Shown: positions 44,318 to 56,840 of the stretch, piece by piece
How positions within the stretch are numbered: position 1 is the stretch's first letter
How the letters are laid out: each line of letters opens with the position of its first letter
DNA from: Cordylochernes scorpioides
Taxonomy: Eukaryota; Arthropoda; Arachnida; Pseudoscorpiones; Chernetidae
Assembly (NCBI GenBank): GCA_030710605.1
Contig: CP092874.1
Coordinates: 41,108,963-41,172,962 of the forward strand
Reading direction: 5' to 3'
Length of the DNA: 64,000 bases
Position numbers and translations under genes: made by a program
The notes under the pieces: model-generated
Seen by the model: the letters and a program-made list of their open reading frames with translations, nothing else
What the model was told of the DNA's origin: nothing
The model's database searches: none

Positions 44318-44724
44318 TGACAAAGGTTACTTTGTACGGGTTAACACAAAAAATGCAATAAACTAGGGCCTAAAGTAATAATAAATAAACACACAAAAAG
44401 CGTACACTCAAGAATACACAAAAAAGTAAATAATAAATCACAGTTTGTTAAATAAAATTTAAAAAAAAACAGTACTTATCGTTATTGTTGCGTTGGTAGG
44501 TTTAGGACCGGGGTTACACAGGTATGCGAGGAGATAGCCAGACACGGATAAAGCACGCAGAGAACACTTTAAGCCTCTCCACACGATAATCCACCACACC
44601 CCTCACTCGCAATACCATAGCCCCTTTATATATGCAAACATAGCCACATTCGTCCAATGAGAAGGCGAGAGAGATTGGTTCACTATCAAACGAAAACAAA
44701 ATCCCTTCCACTAAAACCTGAGAT
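44318..44724 (-). repeat. 5' LTR fragment (part of U3, R, U5)
   Basis: Its inner end is TGACAAAGG on the plus strand. A TATA box (CATATATAAAGGGG on the minus strand) lies at about 44624-44640. The outer U3 portion stops after CCTGAGATA. Confidence 0.7.
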
Positions 44725-45285
44725 ATTCGATATACGATATTCTTTAATTCTGTTTTTACTATTAGGATCAGTGTGTGTATGTACTGGTAGATCTAATTAA
44801 CAACTTTTGTTGATTGTGTGTTAATTTTGCACAGTATAATTTAGGAATTTAAATTATTTACCTAATATTCGCCCTTGAATATTCGACTGGTGTGTGGAAA
44901 TAAAATTGGAGGAAAAGACGAGAAAAATTGCGGAAGTAGATTCTTTAAAAACCGAATAATAACCTAATAGGTGAGATTTTCTGCCATATTTTTTCTTAAA
45001 TATTCAAATTATATTATCGTATATAAACGAAAAAAGACATATTCAAAAAGTAATAGCTTTATAAAATTCGAATATTTTCTAAGCCAAATAATACAGCAAC
45101 CCAATTTGAGGATACCGTTATAAAACCCTTTTCTTGTCATATATATATAGCTATAAAAATTAATGATCTTTATCTAGTTCCCATTTTATGACTGCTATAG
45201 TCTTTATAGGTGTGTTCTCCGGTTTATATGACATTGTGATTACTTGAAGTAGAATGGTGAAAGATGATTCATATAGATACCTAGT
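44725..45285. other. AT-rich spacer
   Basis: No gene recognised. Confidence 0.4.
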
Positions 45286-45289
45286 ATAA

Positions 45290-45562
45290 ATACGTGGTGG
45301 AGACTGAAAGGAGTTTCGGCAACCGCATGTATGAACACCAACAAAACATCAAAAAACAAGACTTTAGGACGTTGATATACCAGCATTGTATATAAAGAGG
45401 ACACAGATTTGCAATAGACCAACCACAGATACATTATAATAACATAAGTCACAAATCTTAGAGATGGTATCATGGAAGCGCTCATATCAAGGCAAAACAA
45501 CAACATCAACAGAAAGATAGAACTTCCAGAAATATATGACCTATTATACCCCAATAATGTTT
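45290..45562 (+). pseudogene. Penelope-like element fragment: GIY-YIG C-terminal end
   Basis: Translation across one shift gives FGNRMYEHQQNIKKQDFRTL, IYQHCI, a stop, RGHRFAIDQPQIHYNNI, then DGIMEALISRQNNNINRKIE and LPEIYDLLYPNN. This matches the end of the GIY-YIG proteins at 28200 and 41330. It lacks the YIG motif itself. Confidence 0.75.
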
Positions 45563-46245
45563 AATAATATGAACTCAAATTTGCAATAGAGAATATAACT
45601 ACAAAATAATAATTCAAATTCAACCAATAATCGAACACTCAATATAAAATAAACAAAAAGTAATATGCAAATAACACAGGTCTACAAAAAAACAAACTCT
45701 TTTTTTTTTTTTTGCCGGAAAAAACCTTATGTTGATTCTAATGTAACTTTTCATGCTGAATTCAAAAATGAAATCATAAGTTTTTCATCACCCATAGTTC
45801 TAGCAGGATAACCATTTTTCTATAAATTGGTATATACAGTAATAAGGCAGAAAATGTTACATAAGCATTTTATAAGTAAACATCATTACATTAGCCAGCG
45901 CTTTATTTTTGACAATAAGAGTTGATATGTGGAGCCAAAAGCTTTATTTTATTTGTTATTAAATAAATTTTGCTCTTTAAGAATCATAAATATTAATTTA
46001 AATAACAAATTATTTAATTTTTAATTAAATATGTTTATTTTAAAATGCAATCTGTTTTGCTTTCAACTCAAAAATAACGACAAGCTCCGGAATAATATTT
46101 GCTGAATAACAGTTTTAATATATATATTTAAATTGAACCTAACGATTTGTTTAATAGATTTGCCTCAGAAGTGACAGGTAAATTTGAAGTGGTCCGTTTT
46201 TTTCTTCTCTATCGATTTGCTTTAATAAATCGTGTGCACTAGACT
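45563..46245. other. AT-rich spacer
   Basis: No gene recognised. It may include the 5' flank of the ORF at 46255. Confidence 0.4.
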
Positions 46246-46254
46246 GTGTCAATA

Positions 46255-47207
46255 ATGCCGAGGCGTTGCATTAATATTCCTGATATTTTCTGTTACATTT
46301 GTGGGGAATCAACTTTCAAAGTTCATAAGCGAAACTTTGCACCGCTCATAAAAAGTGCCATCAACTTCATTTTGGCTGTAAAGTCGGTGACCAAGATAAG
46401 ACTTGGGCTTCTCATCATTGTTGTGAAATTTGTGCTCGACGTCTTACAGGGTGGATTAAAGGTGAACGTCCTATGCCTTTTTGCGGTTCCAATGATATGG
46501 AGGGAACCTAAAGACCATTCTTCAGACTGTTATTTTTGTTTGACAAAGATTACAGGTATTACATCCAAATCAAGACATACAGTTGAATATCCAGATTTGC
46601 CTTCTGCTATGAGACCGGTTCCTCATAGTGATATTTTACCTGTGCCACAACCTCCTGAAAATGTAATATTTAGTGACGATGATTCAGATAGACGAGAGCA
46701 ACAGTCGGATAACACAAATTTTGAAGCAGGTGCTTCATCTGAACCTCATTTGTTATCCCAAGGAGATTTGACCGACCTCGTACGTGATTTAGATTTATCC
46801 AAAAAACAGAGTCAACTTTTAGGCTCTAGGTTAAAAGGCTGGATTCTGCTGCATAAAGGCACAAAAGTATGCTTTTTTCGCAAGCGCCAAGATGAATTTC
46901 AAGACTTCTTTTCACAAGAGAATGATTTAGTATATTGTAATGATGTGCTTGGTCATAACAATGATACATAAGAGTGGCGTCTATTCGTTGATGCTTCAAA
47001 AATTAGTTTGAAAGCTGTTCTCCTTTACAACGGAAATAAGTTCCCATCAGTGCCAATAGCACATGCATTCAACATGAAAGAGACTTACGAAAACATGAAA
47101 CAGCTTTTGAAAAAGATAGAATATGAAAGATACGGTTGGAAAATATGCAGTGAATTGAAAGTCATTGCTCTCTTGCGGGATTACAGCTTGGATATACAAA
47201 GGGGCCC
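46255..47207 (+). pseudogene. Zinc-finger-like protein of an unnamed animal repeat-associated family, decayed
   Basis: MPRRCINIPDIFCYICGEST opens a Cys-rich N-terminus. Around 46366-46482 the good frame is shifted (FGCKVGDQDKTW, HHCCEICARRLTGWIKGERP) and returns at AVPMIWREPKDHSSDCYFCL, so two frameshifts compensate. An acidic linker follows, then LVRDLDLSKKQSQLLGSRLK, YCNDVLG, a break near 46970, and EWRLFVDASKISLKAVLL and MKETYENMKQLLKKIEY. The frame breaks again at GLQLGYTK and homology stops near 47205, about half way by comparison with relatives I recall. I know such proteins recur in arthropod and cnidarian genomes, probably as part of a transposon, but cannot name a function. It could be a truncated element or a dead gene. 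Confidence 0.6.
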
Positions 47208-48430
47208 CTATCTGGACGTTAGTTTTTCCTTCCCTCTGGCCCACAGCTGTCCCCAGCTGACCGCTCTTTGGATCTTTATTTTGACGTCACCATTTTTAGT
47301 TTAAATACAAATAGAGGTTTACAGGGTATATTAATAAATATATAACATACCATACAAAATATGGGGGTGGTGGTAAATAGTGTATATTTTAATAGAAGGG
47401 TATGATCTTATAAAGTATCGGCTCTAACTAATTGGAAGATATGTGAAATATACTAAAAGTGTCATTGTTATACAGTTTTAAAAAATACGATAGAATGTGC
47501 CCCCGGTGATGAAGGTTTGTTTTGGGGAAATGAAATAACATTAATGATGACCTAACAAACCTATTATAAAATCAAAATAAATAATTTGGCCACAAATTAG
47601 TTAAACTTATTATTAATATAGGAGAATAAAATAGGGCAATAAATTAATGATGACGTCTCAATAAGTTATAGAATATGATAGAAGAAAAAACAATAAGAAT
47701 AAATGATAAAATTGAGAAAATATGCAAGATAAATTTAGAAATGCCGTGAAAGTAATTTACATAGAGAAAAACAAATTGAGAACCTATTGAATGAAAAAAT
47801 AACTAAAAGAAAATAATGAAGCTTTCAAGTTGAACTAAGGTTATAAGTTGACGCAGAGGGTTGATGAGGGTATAGGGGATGTCTGAGTATGTTCCTGCAA
47901 AGAAAATAGCTTAATGAGTTCTGCAATGCAGTATGAACTTGTGTTTAAAATATACGATATATATATACAAAAAAGGCAGGTTATCCTTTGGCTTATTGAT
48001 GCGGTGGGCAGAATGTGGCAGTCATGGGCCCAAAGTGGTTTTAGGCGTCAATGGGTAACACAAAAGGACGAGGCAGGTTGGATGTCACCTAGAAGAGAGG
48101 CCAGCGCCGAAGACGCGGATAAGGTCCAAGAGGGGTGTCTGATCTACATGAGAGGGATAAATGATCTGTTGTTACTGGCCGTTTGTCGGTCGGGGGGGGG
48201 GGGTGGGGGGGGGGGGGGGGGGGGATAAAACAAACTAACGACTTCTGTAATCAGAAACCCTCCTTGTCCTGTATTGGGCTCGTTGGACTCTCAATAAATC
48301 TTTATTGCTTTGTTTGTAATTCCATGTTGGCCAAGCTGGCACGTTGGACTGTATCTACATTTTTGGGTTGTTACACTTTTTATATTTATAATTATTGTTC
48401 ATATAAAAATCTAGTGTATATTGACATATA
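47208..48430. other. Spacer with poly-G tract at 48192-48224
   Basis: A 33-bp run of G with one T follows a GC-richer segment (47990-48180) that contains an open frame without recognisable domains. The rest is AT-rich. Confidence 0.5.
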
Positions 48431-48435
48431 CTTGT

Positions 48436-48582
48436 AGGTAGAGAGGCATCTCTCCCTTTAGTTATGCATCAGAACTATGTATTATATTCATCACTCTAGT
48501 GAAACAATTAATAATCCTGATGAATAATGAGCCACAACACCAGTTTTGCATATTCAAAGGGAGAGATGCCTCTCTTGGAACA
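48436..48582. repeat. Foldback, probably a decayed ribozyme-repeat unit
   Basis: GAGAGGCATCTCTCCCTTT at the left is mirrored by AAAGGGAGAGATGCCTCTC at the right. GAGCCACAACACCAGTTTTG inside matches family-1 units. No hammerhead core. Confidence 0.6.
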
Positions 48583-48616
48583 TGAAAATATAATCCTCCT
48601 GCTACTTTATGTTATA

Positions 48617-48974
48617 CTAGACGGGTGACCCGGGCTTCGCCCCGGGATTGACCCGTGTGCATATCTACCCGAGTGATATATATTTAGATAATATTTTTTT
48701 ATAATTGTTTGTTATTAGCATTATCTATTTGTTTGCATCAGCATAATTTAATCTAATCTTTGATAGAAGGCGCTGTCCGTGAGCTAAGTAGATTAATTTG
48801 AATATATAGTTTTAATAATTGATTTATATATATTTTTAAAATAGCCTATCGTCTTCCCCGTATTTTTTACCTATGTATGGAAATTTTGGTTTGAATTAGT
48901 GAACTACTGCGAATTTGTATACCGGACATACAAACAAACAAACATACAAACATTGATTTATATATATATATAGA
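48617..48974 (-). mobile_element. Helitron N1, full-length copy
   Basis: Reverse orientation. CTAGACGGGTGACCC with the CCCGGG ... CCCGGG hairpin is at the left, and the TC-start (TATATATATAGA on the plus strand) at the right, between A and T. 358 bp, closely matching 7497-7649 plus 14515-14727. Confidence 0.92.
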
Positions 48975-48989
48975 TATATATTCAAATAA

Positions 48990-49076
48990 AAGAAAATGCG
49001 CTCTGCCATTTAAATAGCTAATATGAGCTTGTCAGCATAGATCTTTTTTTATTTTAATACCAACACCTGAGCTTTA
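48990..49076 (+). repeat. Family-3-like unit scrap
   Basis: GCGCTCTGCCATTTAAATAG, AGCTTGTCAGCATAGATC and ACCAACACCTGAGCTTT resemble the end of family-3 units and the diverged piece at 57527-57610. Confidence 0.5.
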
Positions 49077-50135
49077 TTATTATTATATACATAGAAAATA
49101 ATGAAGAGTGAAAGAGAAACAAAATAAGTCAAAATAAGTTTATATTAATATTTAACTTAATTTTAATATACTTATATAATATATACACGGTTTTCTAAAA
49201 TGGGGGGTGGAGATGAGCGAAACCCCTCTTCCCTAATTTTAACACCTTTCTTATGTTATTAGAAATGTATTCACATTAATATCATAAAGGTAATATAATT
49301 ACAACCATGCACCTATATGGGTATTTATAGTTACTAATATAAGAGGAGCAAAAATTCATATACATTTCTTAAATGAGAGAATTCTAACAAATCGAATAAA
49401 ATACTTAAAATAAAAAAAAAATCACAAAGCTATTCAATGATTCAATACCCAACCATACACATGACCGAAGAAAATTATAACTGAAAAAAAAAAAAAGAAA
49501 AAGATATAATCGGATAGATCAACCAATTTCCAATAACAACCAATCAAATTGTGAACACAATTTCTATTTGATCGTCTGTGTTTGTTTTTTTTTATATAGC
49601 CAGAGACTTCACCGCGAAGGAAATTTATTGAAGTTGAATTTTGTGTATTCCCCGCAAATATTCCGATCATTACACGTGTCTGCCATTTTTCTCTTCGGCA
49701 TAAAATTCTCTTCTTCCACCCTTGCATGGATTCTTTCAGTTAAGGCCATTACAGGCGAAATGCCTCTTTTATGGAAATCAAATATGGCAATATAGCCTCA
49801 TCTCCATAGGCTTGCCATTGTTTTAAAAGGGAGTTTGATCTTTTTTTATGATTTTTCGGGACATCCCAACACTATTTACATCTTTTTTTATTTCATTTTA
49901 TTATCCGCCTTGCAATTTGGAAATAATCAAATCTGATTGGTTGTGTCTGTGTCACGTGATTGTTTTAGTATATTGAAAATCGAATTTTATTTATGAGGGG
50001 TTGTTATTGTTATTATTTATTTGTTTTTATTGATTAAGAGGTTTGTGTGAATATGATAGTAAAATTATATTTATTTGTTTAATAAAAAAGTAATTTATGC
50101 TCCGAAGATTGAGCACACACAATCCATATATATAT
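49077..50135. other. AT-rich spacer
   Basis: Short frames only; no gene, element end or tandem repeat recognised. Confidence 0.4.
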
Positions 50136-50458
50136 ATAGTAAAACATTGGTTTGCATGCACGCATGTCTATGCAAATCTCTCATTACATACAGCACATGT
50201 GTTTATGTATAGAGGACGTCCATTCACATGGCACATTAAGGTCTATGGTATGTTTAAGCACATGGTTTGCTCACCTTCGTGATATGGTTATTTATACAAA
50301 ACGGCCATGCAAAAACCCCGTATTTGTGTAGACATGTTTATTTACACAATATGTTTATAGATACAAACCGTTTATAGATATGTCTATTTATGTACACGTG
50401 TTCCGATTATGCCCACATTCCTTTCATCAACAAAGGCCGCTTATGCATACAGCCTTTT

Positions 50459-50846
50459 TATGCACATGACACATTCACACAGTTGTAAAGCCATATTCTG
50501 TTGTTGCACAATTCTTTTCATACACATTCTCGTTTGTTCACAAGCCTGTTTGTGTATACATTCCATTTGTGCACATCTCCGTTAGTTTACATGATCCATA
50601 TGTACAGCATGTTGATACATATGTTAATAAACATTTACGGCATGCACACGACACATTCACATAGTTGTGAAACCACATTCTGTTGTTGCACAACCCCGTT
50701 CATGCACTCATTGGGTAAAGGCCAGTTTATTTTTACATTCCGTTTGTACACATGTCTGTTTGTACAAATGTCCGCTTGTGTACATGATCCGTACACATGT
50801 GTATATCCGTACAGCATGTTGAAAGACATGTTAATACACATTTAGG
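50459..50846. repeat. Degenerate tandem repeat, two units of about 180-205 bp
   Basis: 50459-50640 and 50641-50846 share GACACATTCACA.AGTTGT, CCA.ATTCTGTTGTTGCACAA, TTACATGATCC and TACAGCATGTTGA.A.ATG. The region from about 50140 is full of short GTACACATGT-like words, suggesting older internal repetition. Confidence 0.7.
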
Positions 50847-50849
50847 GAT

Positions 50850-51059
50850 ATGCGGAGTCTAGGTGTCTGACTCGTGGCCAGAGAGACTGTCGTGGAGAAA
50901 GGCGGAGTTTTGGGTTCACTACCATCGATCCTTGGAACAGATTCCTCATGTGCATATCTCCATGGGTGAGTAATGGGAGGAAGGCACGATGGTTGGGAAT
51001 TATTTATGGAGTCTGGCTTCAAGGAGCGTAGATTGGAGAATTCGTTTGCTAGATATTTT
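50850..51059. other. GC-richer segment of unknown origin
   Basis: Contains TGGAGAAAGGCGGAGTTTTG and CACGATGGTTGGGAATTATT with an open frame, but no domain is recognised. It abuts the LINE tail and may be part of an element. Confidence 0.35.
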
Positions 51060-51375
51060 ATTTGATTTGGTATGTTTATTTTTTATTAATTTATCAATCA
51101 ACCAGGCGTGATATTGAAATATTTGCGCCTAATACAGAGGAAACAAACAAAACAACAAACAAAATATAACTAAGAATTGAATATTAACAAATTTACACGT
51201 ATTAATCGACAGAGTTGATAAATGTATATAGACAAAGTGGCTGATGTAAGAGAATTAAATCGTTTAGTTTAGGAAACAAACGATGTCTCACTTCTGTAAA
51301 GTTCGGACAGTCGTAGATAAGGTGAAGAGTAGTTTGTTCAGTTTCTCCGCAGGAACAATTTGGTATTTCTTATAG
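51060..51375 (-). pseudogene. LINE C-terminal fragment and 3' UTR
   Basis: Minus strand: NCSCGETEQTTLHLIYDCPN then FTEVRHRLFP, a CCHC-like knuckle at the LINE C-terminus. The UTR contains GGCGCAAATATTTCAATATC. Same family as 26650-26990. Confidence 0.78.
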
Positions 51376-51569
51376 ACCTCTTTTAATTTTTATTTTGAGG
51401 TGCTATGTTTTGCTTAATCATATGAGATTGTATATATCTTCAGAGTATGTATATTCTATAAGACAATATCATGTTTCAACAACAAGCCTTTATCAAGGAC
51501 ACTCGTCCCATACAGGGAATATCATATTTCAACTCAACTCCTATTTTATACATGTTGAAGAGTAAAATA

Positions 51570-51795
51570 AATAATAATTGATAATCAAAAGGATAATCTC
51601 TTGTATCAATATTGAGTAAAAGTAATCAGGCCTGCAGGGAAAAAGTGACTTTTCAAAAGATTTTAGTTTTCGGGCACGGACGCCCTTCTACAGTTTTCTC
51701 CTATAGAAGGGCGTCCGTGCCCGAAATCTAGAGAATAAAAATATTTTGAAAAGACATTTTTCCCTGGAGGCCTGATTACCTTTACTCAATAATTA
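51570..51795. repeat. Inverted repeat of Penelope-tail sequence with hammerhead-like core
   Basis: The left arm ends TTTTCGGGCACGGACGCCC then TTCTACAG; the right arm begins CTATAGAAGGGCGTCCGTGC then CCGAAATCT. Both arms hold a box-1-like word, a perfect GGGC-type stem II and GAAA, mirrored about a 7-bp spacer at about 51697. The arms continue outward through TTTTCCCTG.AGGCCTGATTA. Confidence 0.7.
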
Positions 51796-51889
51796 ATAAT
51801 ATATTATGCAAATACAAATATGTTGTTGCATATACAACTAATATGCTTTGTTATCGTCATTATCATCACGACGAGGAGTCTCCGAAATG

Positions 51890-52105
51890 TTGCTAGACGC
51901 CATGGAACTCTATCCTTCTCGACCATGGACCTTCATTTATAAGATCAAATAGAGATTGTTCCACTCCAGGCCTTGACGTCCATAGTCCATGTTTTTCATG
52001 TCTTTTATCTGCATCCTCGTATGTGTGAATCTTTCCAAGAATCCAGATATCTCCCGAATAAGCCCTAAGTACATGAATTTGCAATCTTTTTCTCAACAAG
52101 GTATA
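51890..52105 (-). other. Unrecognised 68-codon frame
   Basis: The minus-strand frame LRKRLQIHVLRAYSGDIWIL ... WTSRPGVEQSLFDLI is more codon-like than its surroundings but matches no family I know. Possibly a LINE scrap. Confidence 0.25.
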
Positions 52106-52109
52106 GTCT

Positions 52110-55100
52110 TAGGTCTCTATTAGATAGAAGATTATAAAAACCAAGGAGTTTTATATATACAGAATAAAACATATATTTGATTCCTGTAATATATTAAGTT
52201 AAAATCCAATATTTCAAAACTTTAAAACAATTTCTTGTTTGTATTGTTCGCGAATATATAAAAGCTACTCAACTTTGACTTGTGGTTTATGATTGAAAAA
52301 ATAAAAAAGGAGAAAAAACTGTGTGTGTGTGATATCATCATACCATATTCTATGTATTACAGGTTTCAAGAAAATAAAATCAAACATATGACTATATTAC
52401 AATTTCCCTCTTATTTTTCAAAATTAATTATAACTATCTATTCACACACACAACACACATATAATCGCTAAAAATCTATAAATTATAAATCCTAGAAATA
52501 AATTATTTACATTGCAAAAGGCACAATTGTGAAAAAAAATGTTAAGTTATTTAATATATTCATTGCAATTTGGAATGTATAAATAAAGCAAAGTAAATTT
52601 CATGAAACTTGTATGTTCTGCGCTCCAGGAACCTAGGTTATAAATATATCTCTGTTATATAGCATTTACACTATGGTCTTTTAAATTCATGTGGTTATTT
52701 AAAATTTTATAATGTATTAGAGCGATATATCTATGTAGCAGAAATTGATATAAATTATTGATAAAAACATATATACATGTCTGTTACAATATATATATAT
52801 ATATAACATTAATATGCTATAAAGTACAAATTCATTATTTATCAATAATAAATGTAGAAACAATCTGACATCGTTATAAGAAAATGAATTAAATTCGAAA
52901 AATTGAAAAAATAATTATAAAGTGATTAAACAACAATTAAATATTGGCAAAATATAAGCGAATTTTTGTTAATTCTGAAGATATTTTAGATTATTATATA
53001 TTTGATTATATAAAGGTATACTTTTTATTTTAAGAACTCTCTTTAGAGCAACTATACAAAGTTTTTCCTCTAACACGAGTCGGCATCACGAAAATTTCAC
53101 ATTATATAAATGTTTGCCGACAAATTTGTTTTAAACAAATCTTATTTTACCACGCTAATTTATGATGAAAAATTGTATCTGCATTATATTTCTTTTTATT
53201 TTGATAAAATTTTATTTAAAATAAAATATTCGAAATTTTAAAAACTTACTCTCTGTGTGATATGAAAATTGTCAGGATTAGGATAAATTTCTGATAATTG
53301 ACACATTTAAAGGGTTTTTTATTTGGAATAAATATTAAAAATGTAAATGTGAATTCACAGCATTTAAAGCTAAAGGATATTTTGAAATGGTAATCGCCTT
53401 TTTTTAAGAGGCAAAAATTAACAAAGGCTACGCTTTCTACGATAAATATATATTTTAAATATTTTTAAAAACAGATTGTTAAAATTTAAAATTTGTATTA
53501 AATCAAAAATATGCTGAAAAGTTATGTTAGAGGTAAAATATATCTGCAATTTCTACAACCACAAGAGTGTATTTTCAAATTTTAATTTAAACATCATTTT
53601 TCTAATTAAGAAGCAAAAGGCAGACGATATAACCAAAACAGACGACTCATTTATCCTAACAATCTGGTAAATCAAGTTTAAAAACCGCTAGGAGGTCTCA
53701 TCATTGATGTGTGAAAATCTCTATGAAGATATATTTTTCACCCGTTCAGTGGTTGTAGAAATTTTATTTAAAATAAAAAGAGTAAAATAATATTATTGGT
53801 AATAATGATAAATTTACATTTTAAAAGATAGATGGCGCAGTTAAGTTTGTTTGTTAAGTTCAAATAAATGATTTCAATCCTAAAAATATATGATCCATTT
53901 TATACATTTTTTTCTTTTACTGTTCACTAGTGAGTATAAGTAATCAAACAAGACCCCCCCATTGCACTAATGCACACATTAAACTAATCAAAATATTATA
54001 TATTTCATTGTTTTTTAACATAGGCAAAATACTATTCTGCTATTGTCTCACACAGAACCCTCAGAACAATAAAAAGAGATAATTAAAAATAAATAATTTG
54101 AAAAAAAGCATAAAAATGTATTTTCATATAATATAAATGCATTTAAATTCACTTTCCAAAAATTGCTACTTATTAAAATTTATTTAAATTGATATTTCAA
54201 TATCACCCAATTTAAAACTCATAATTCCCTATTAAATTCAGTTTATTTTTTTAAAGATTTCGCATTTTTTGATAAATATTGCTTTTATTTAAATTTTCTT
54301 CAAGAAACTTTTTTTAATGATCATAGAAAATTTATACCAAAAAAAAAATTAAAATACAAATTTATCGATTTTTAAAAAGCAGAAGATTTGATTTTTTTTT
54401 TTTCAAAGTTGAAAGGTGTTTCGTTGAAAATTTCTTACTCATCATTTTCTTAAAGTAACTTATCTTCACGTATATCAAACGAAATATTTTAAAAATAGTT
54501 TATATTTCTAAAAGTTCAACCTGACTATTCCATAATCACATTTGGCAGACTTCTTCGCCTCGAGGATTCAAGAAATTCTTTCAATTTACCCTCTCGAGGA
54601 ATGTACTTATTTAATTTTCTATAAAAATGAAGTCGACAGAATTCTTTCAAAAAGAGATGTCAAGCTAAATTACAGGATATATTTTTTAAAAAATGATTTG
54701 TAATTGAATCAAATATATTTTTAAAAAAAGGTTATTTAACGAAGTTGAATAAAAATATTTTCAGAGAGAATAAAGTCTTATAAAAATGCTAATTGAATTT
54801 TAAAAATACCAAAAATATATTTTTTTGAAAATATTTATTCTTTCATAATAGTTTACAATGTTATATATATCTGGTGATATATAATTTTATTAATACGAAA
54901 TAATTTTATTATTTAATTTTTAAATATATTACCTAAATTATACTTTTATACTTAACAATTCTAATTAATTTTGATTGCTAAAATATATGCAAGAAAGTAT
55001 TACGGTTTTTTAAATATATATTTTTAAATTTTAGTATTATGCATATATTTGATATTATATTCTCATTTTTATTTAATTCATATATGTAGAAGCGTTTAAA
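52110..55100. other. Long AT-rich gene-free stretch
   Basis: About 3 kb of AT-rich DNA with (TG)n at 52320-52332 and (TA)n at 52788-52804. I see no coding frame, inverted-repeat ends or tandem array. Confidence 0.5.
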
Positions 55101-55109
55101 TATTTGAAT

Positions 55110-55335
55110 AGAAGATGAGAAATTTATCTCTAAAAAAGTCACTTCTCCCATGAAAATAGATGTAGAAACAAAATAGACGGAGAATAGTTTTAACCCGATT
55201 TTGACAAGAGATGTGTCCTTTATTTTGATGGATCAATTTATTTCCGGCAAAAGAACATCTAAATTACAAAAATAAAATTGGCCGAGTTACTTTGCCAGCT
55301 AAACACCTTTTGGAAAATTATGAAGCTCTCTTGAG
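55110..55335. repeat. Heavily decayed family-1 repeat
   Basis: CACTTCTCCCATGAAAATAG, TTTATTTTGATGGATCAATT, ATTTCCGGCAAAA and TTGCCAGCTAAACACCTTTT follow the family-1 order, with a flip like that of the arrays. No hammerhead is left. Confidence 0.6.
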
Positions 55336-55339
55336 AAAA

Positions 55340-56770
55340 ACCTGTAAACTTCCCTGTAAAACTACTTGTTTTAAGAGGAGATGATTCATATTTTTAAGAA
55401 AACACTCATGTATCTCGGGATTCAGACAATAACTCTGAAAGATATTTGATACACAGTAACCTTTATTGAAGACACATGAGATAACCAAGTTTGAACAAAA
55501 TTGCTCTGGTCTCTTTCGAAACTTGAACTCAAGTTTCGTTTATTGAGTGTATTTTGATGGGCGAAATAACTTTTACAATTGAGTTTAAGTATTAGTTTTT
55601 ACACACAAGTTGAAAAACATTCTATAGATTAATAACATTTTTAGTTTAGTAGCAACATTTAATGTTTAATGACAACACCTTTTGATTGGACATTTTATAT
55701 CGATATATATATATATATATATATAAGAGGGAAGGTTACTTTTAGAACAATGTTGGCGGGTCCCTGGCAGACAGATGTTACATCCACACATGTGCGCTGT
55801 CTCTAGGGAGCAGCAGACGCCACTTTGAATAAGTAAGTAAACAACCTCCTTCTATGTTATCTAATATTAATTTAATTATACAGTTTAATGGTCGAAGAGA
55901 AATCAATCCATAATGAAGTAAGGGTGAAATGGGATGTGGTATTTTCATCTGAAGAGCCCCGGTACCACAGATTTCTCTCTCCAATAGATTTTCCAATCTC
56001 CTTTTGTGTAATGTCCTGGTCTACCATTAGGGTTCCAAAAAATAATTTCTAATAGGCAAAGATTTAAAATATGTTTATCTATCCTTAACTAGGCAAAAAC
56101 ATTATATCATATTATTCTTACTCTTAGGAAAAAAAAAATCTAAAATTATATGGAAAAAAAAATTATATAAAAAAATTACAAAAACTATTAATTAACTAAA
56201 AAAATACTAACACCCTTTCAATTCTCTACCTGTTTGAAATAAAAGTGTATGGTTCTTTCTTTATCTCTTTCCTCTCTTTTACTAAAATATAAATATATAA
56301 TCATTATAAATCTCTTCTTTATTCCTATTTATTTTAAGAGTATGTCTAAATGACGGGTAAAAGCCGATGCTAAAAGACGTTACGTTGTTAAATCTTCTTT
56401 TCTTGTTAAATTTTCTTTTTATTTTTCAAATTTTTTTTTCTATCTAAAATAAAAACATATTATTCTAACATATAATTACTTTAGATAATAAATATAAATA
56501 TAATACATATAAACAACTTTTTAATCTCATCTAACTTAAACACAAAAATAATTATCAACTTTTATCTTATATAATTAATTTTGATTTAGCTTGCTAATCT
56601 AATAGAATTTCCTTTTTATATATAAATATTACTATTATTAAAAGTTTTAAATATAGTTATATCAATATATAAATCCATCTTAACTCACTCTATAATATAA
56701 ACTTAATTTATATTATATTTAAGATTTAAAATTTTATTTGATAAACTTTATTATTTACATTATATATATA
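55340..56770. other. AT-rich spacer
   Basis: Includes (TA)n at about 55706-55724 and a slightly GC-richer patch at 55740-56030 without a recognised gene. Confidence 0.45.
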
Positions 56771-56800
56771 TATATTTTGGTCGTTGAGGTACAGCTTGCA

Positions 56801-56840
56801 CCACGCTGATGAGGGCCAACAGCCCGAAACGCGTCCGTGG
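56801..56840 (+). ncRNA. Type I hammerhead ribozyme, family 2
   Basis: Stem I CCACG, box CTGATGA, stem II GGGC with CAACA loop and GCCC, GAAA, stem III CGCG, cleavage TC, then CGTGG closing stem I. All core positions fit. ACGCGT in stem III is palindromic. Confidence 0.9.

Larger units (their letters stand above)
41989..44724 (-). mobile_element. Gypsy-like LTR retrotransposon remnant
   Basis: Minus-strand order: U5 end and primer site at about 44318, gag, a protease piece, a short unknown piece and an integrase C-terminus at 42574; RT, RNase H and most of integrase are deleted. LTR parts lie on both sides and share about 125 bp (41990-42114 and 44600-44724, with CTCACTCGCAATACCATAGC and GATTGGTTCACTATCAAACG). 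Each is truncated on its outer side, so no target duplication can be found. Confidence 0.8.

Noticed and set aside
48192-48224. Gly-rich protein end over the poly-G tract
   Set aside because: The Gly run is simply poly-G read in frame; upstream residues match nothing.
50850-51030. Possible tRNA-derived SINE with a GGTTCACTACC B-box-like word
   Set aside because: No convincing A box at the right distance, no cloverleaf and no poly-A tail or target duplication.
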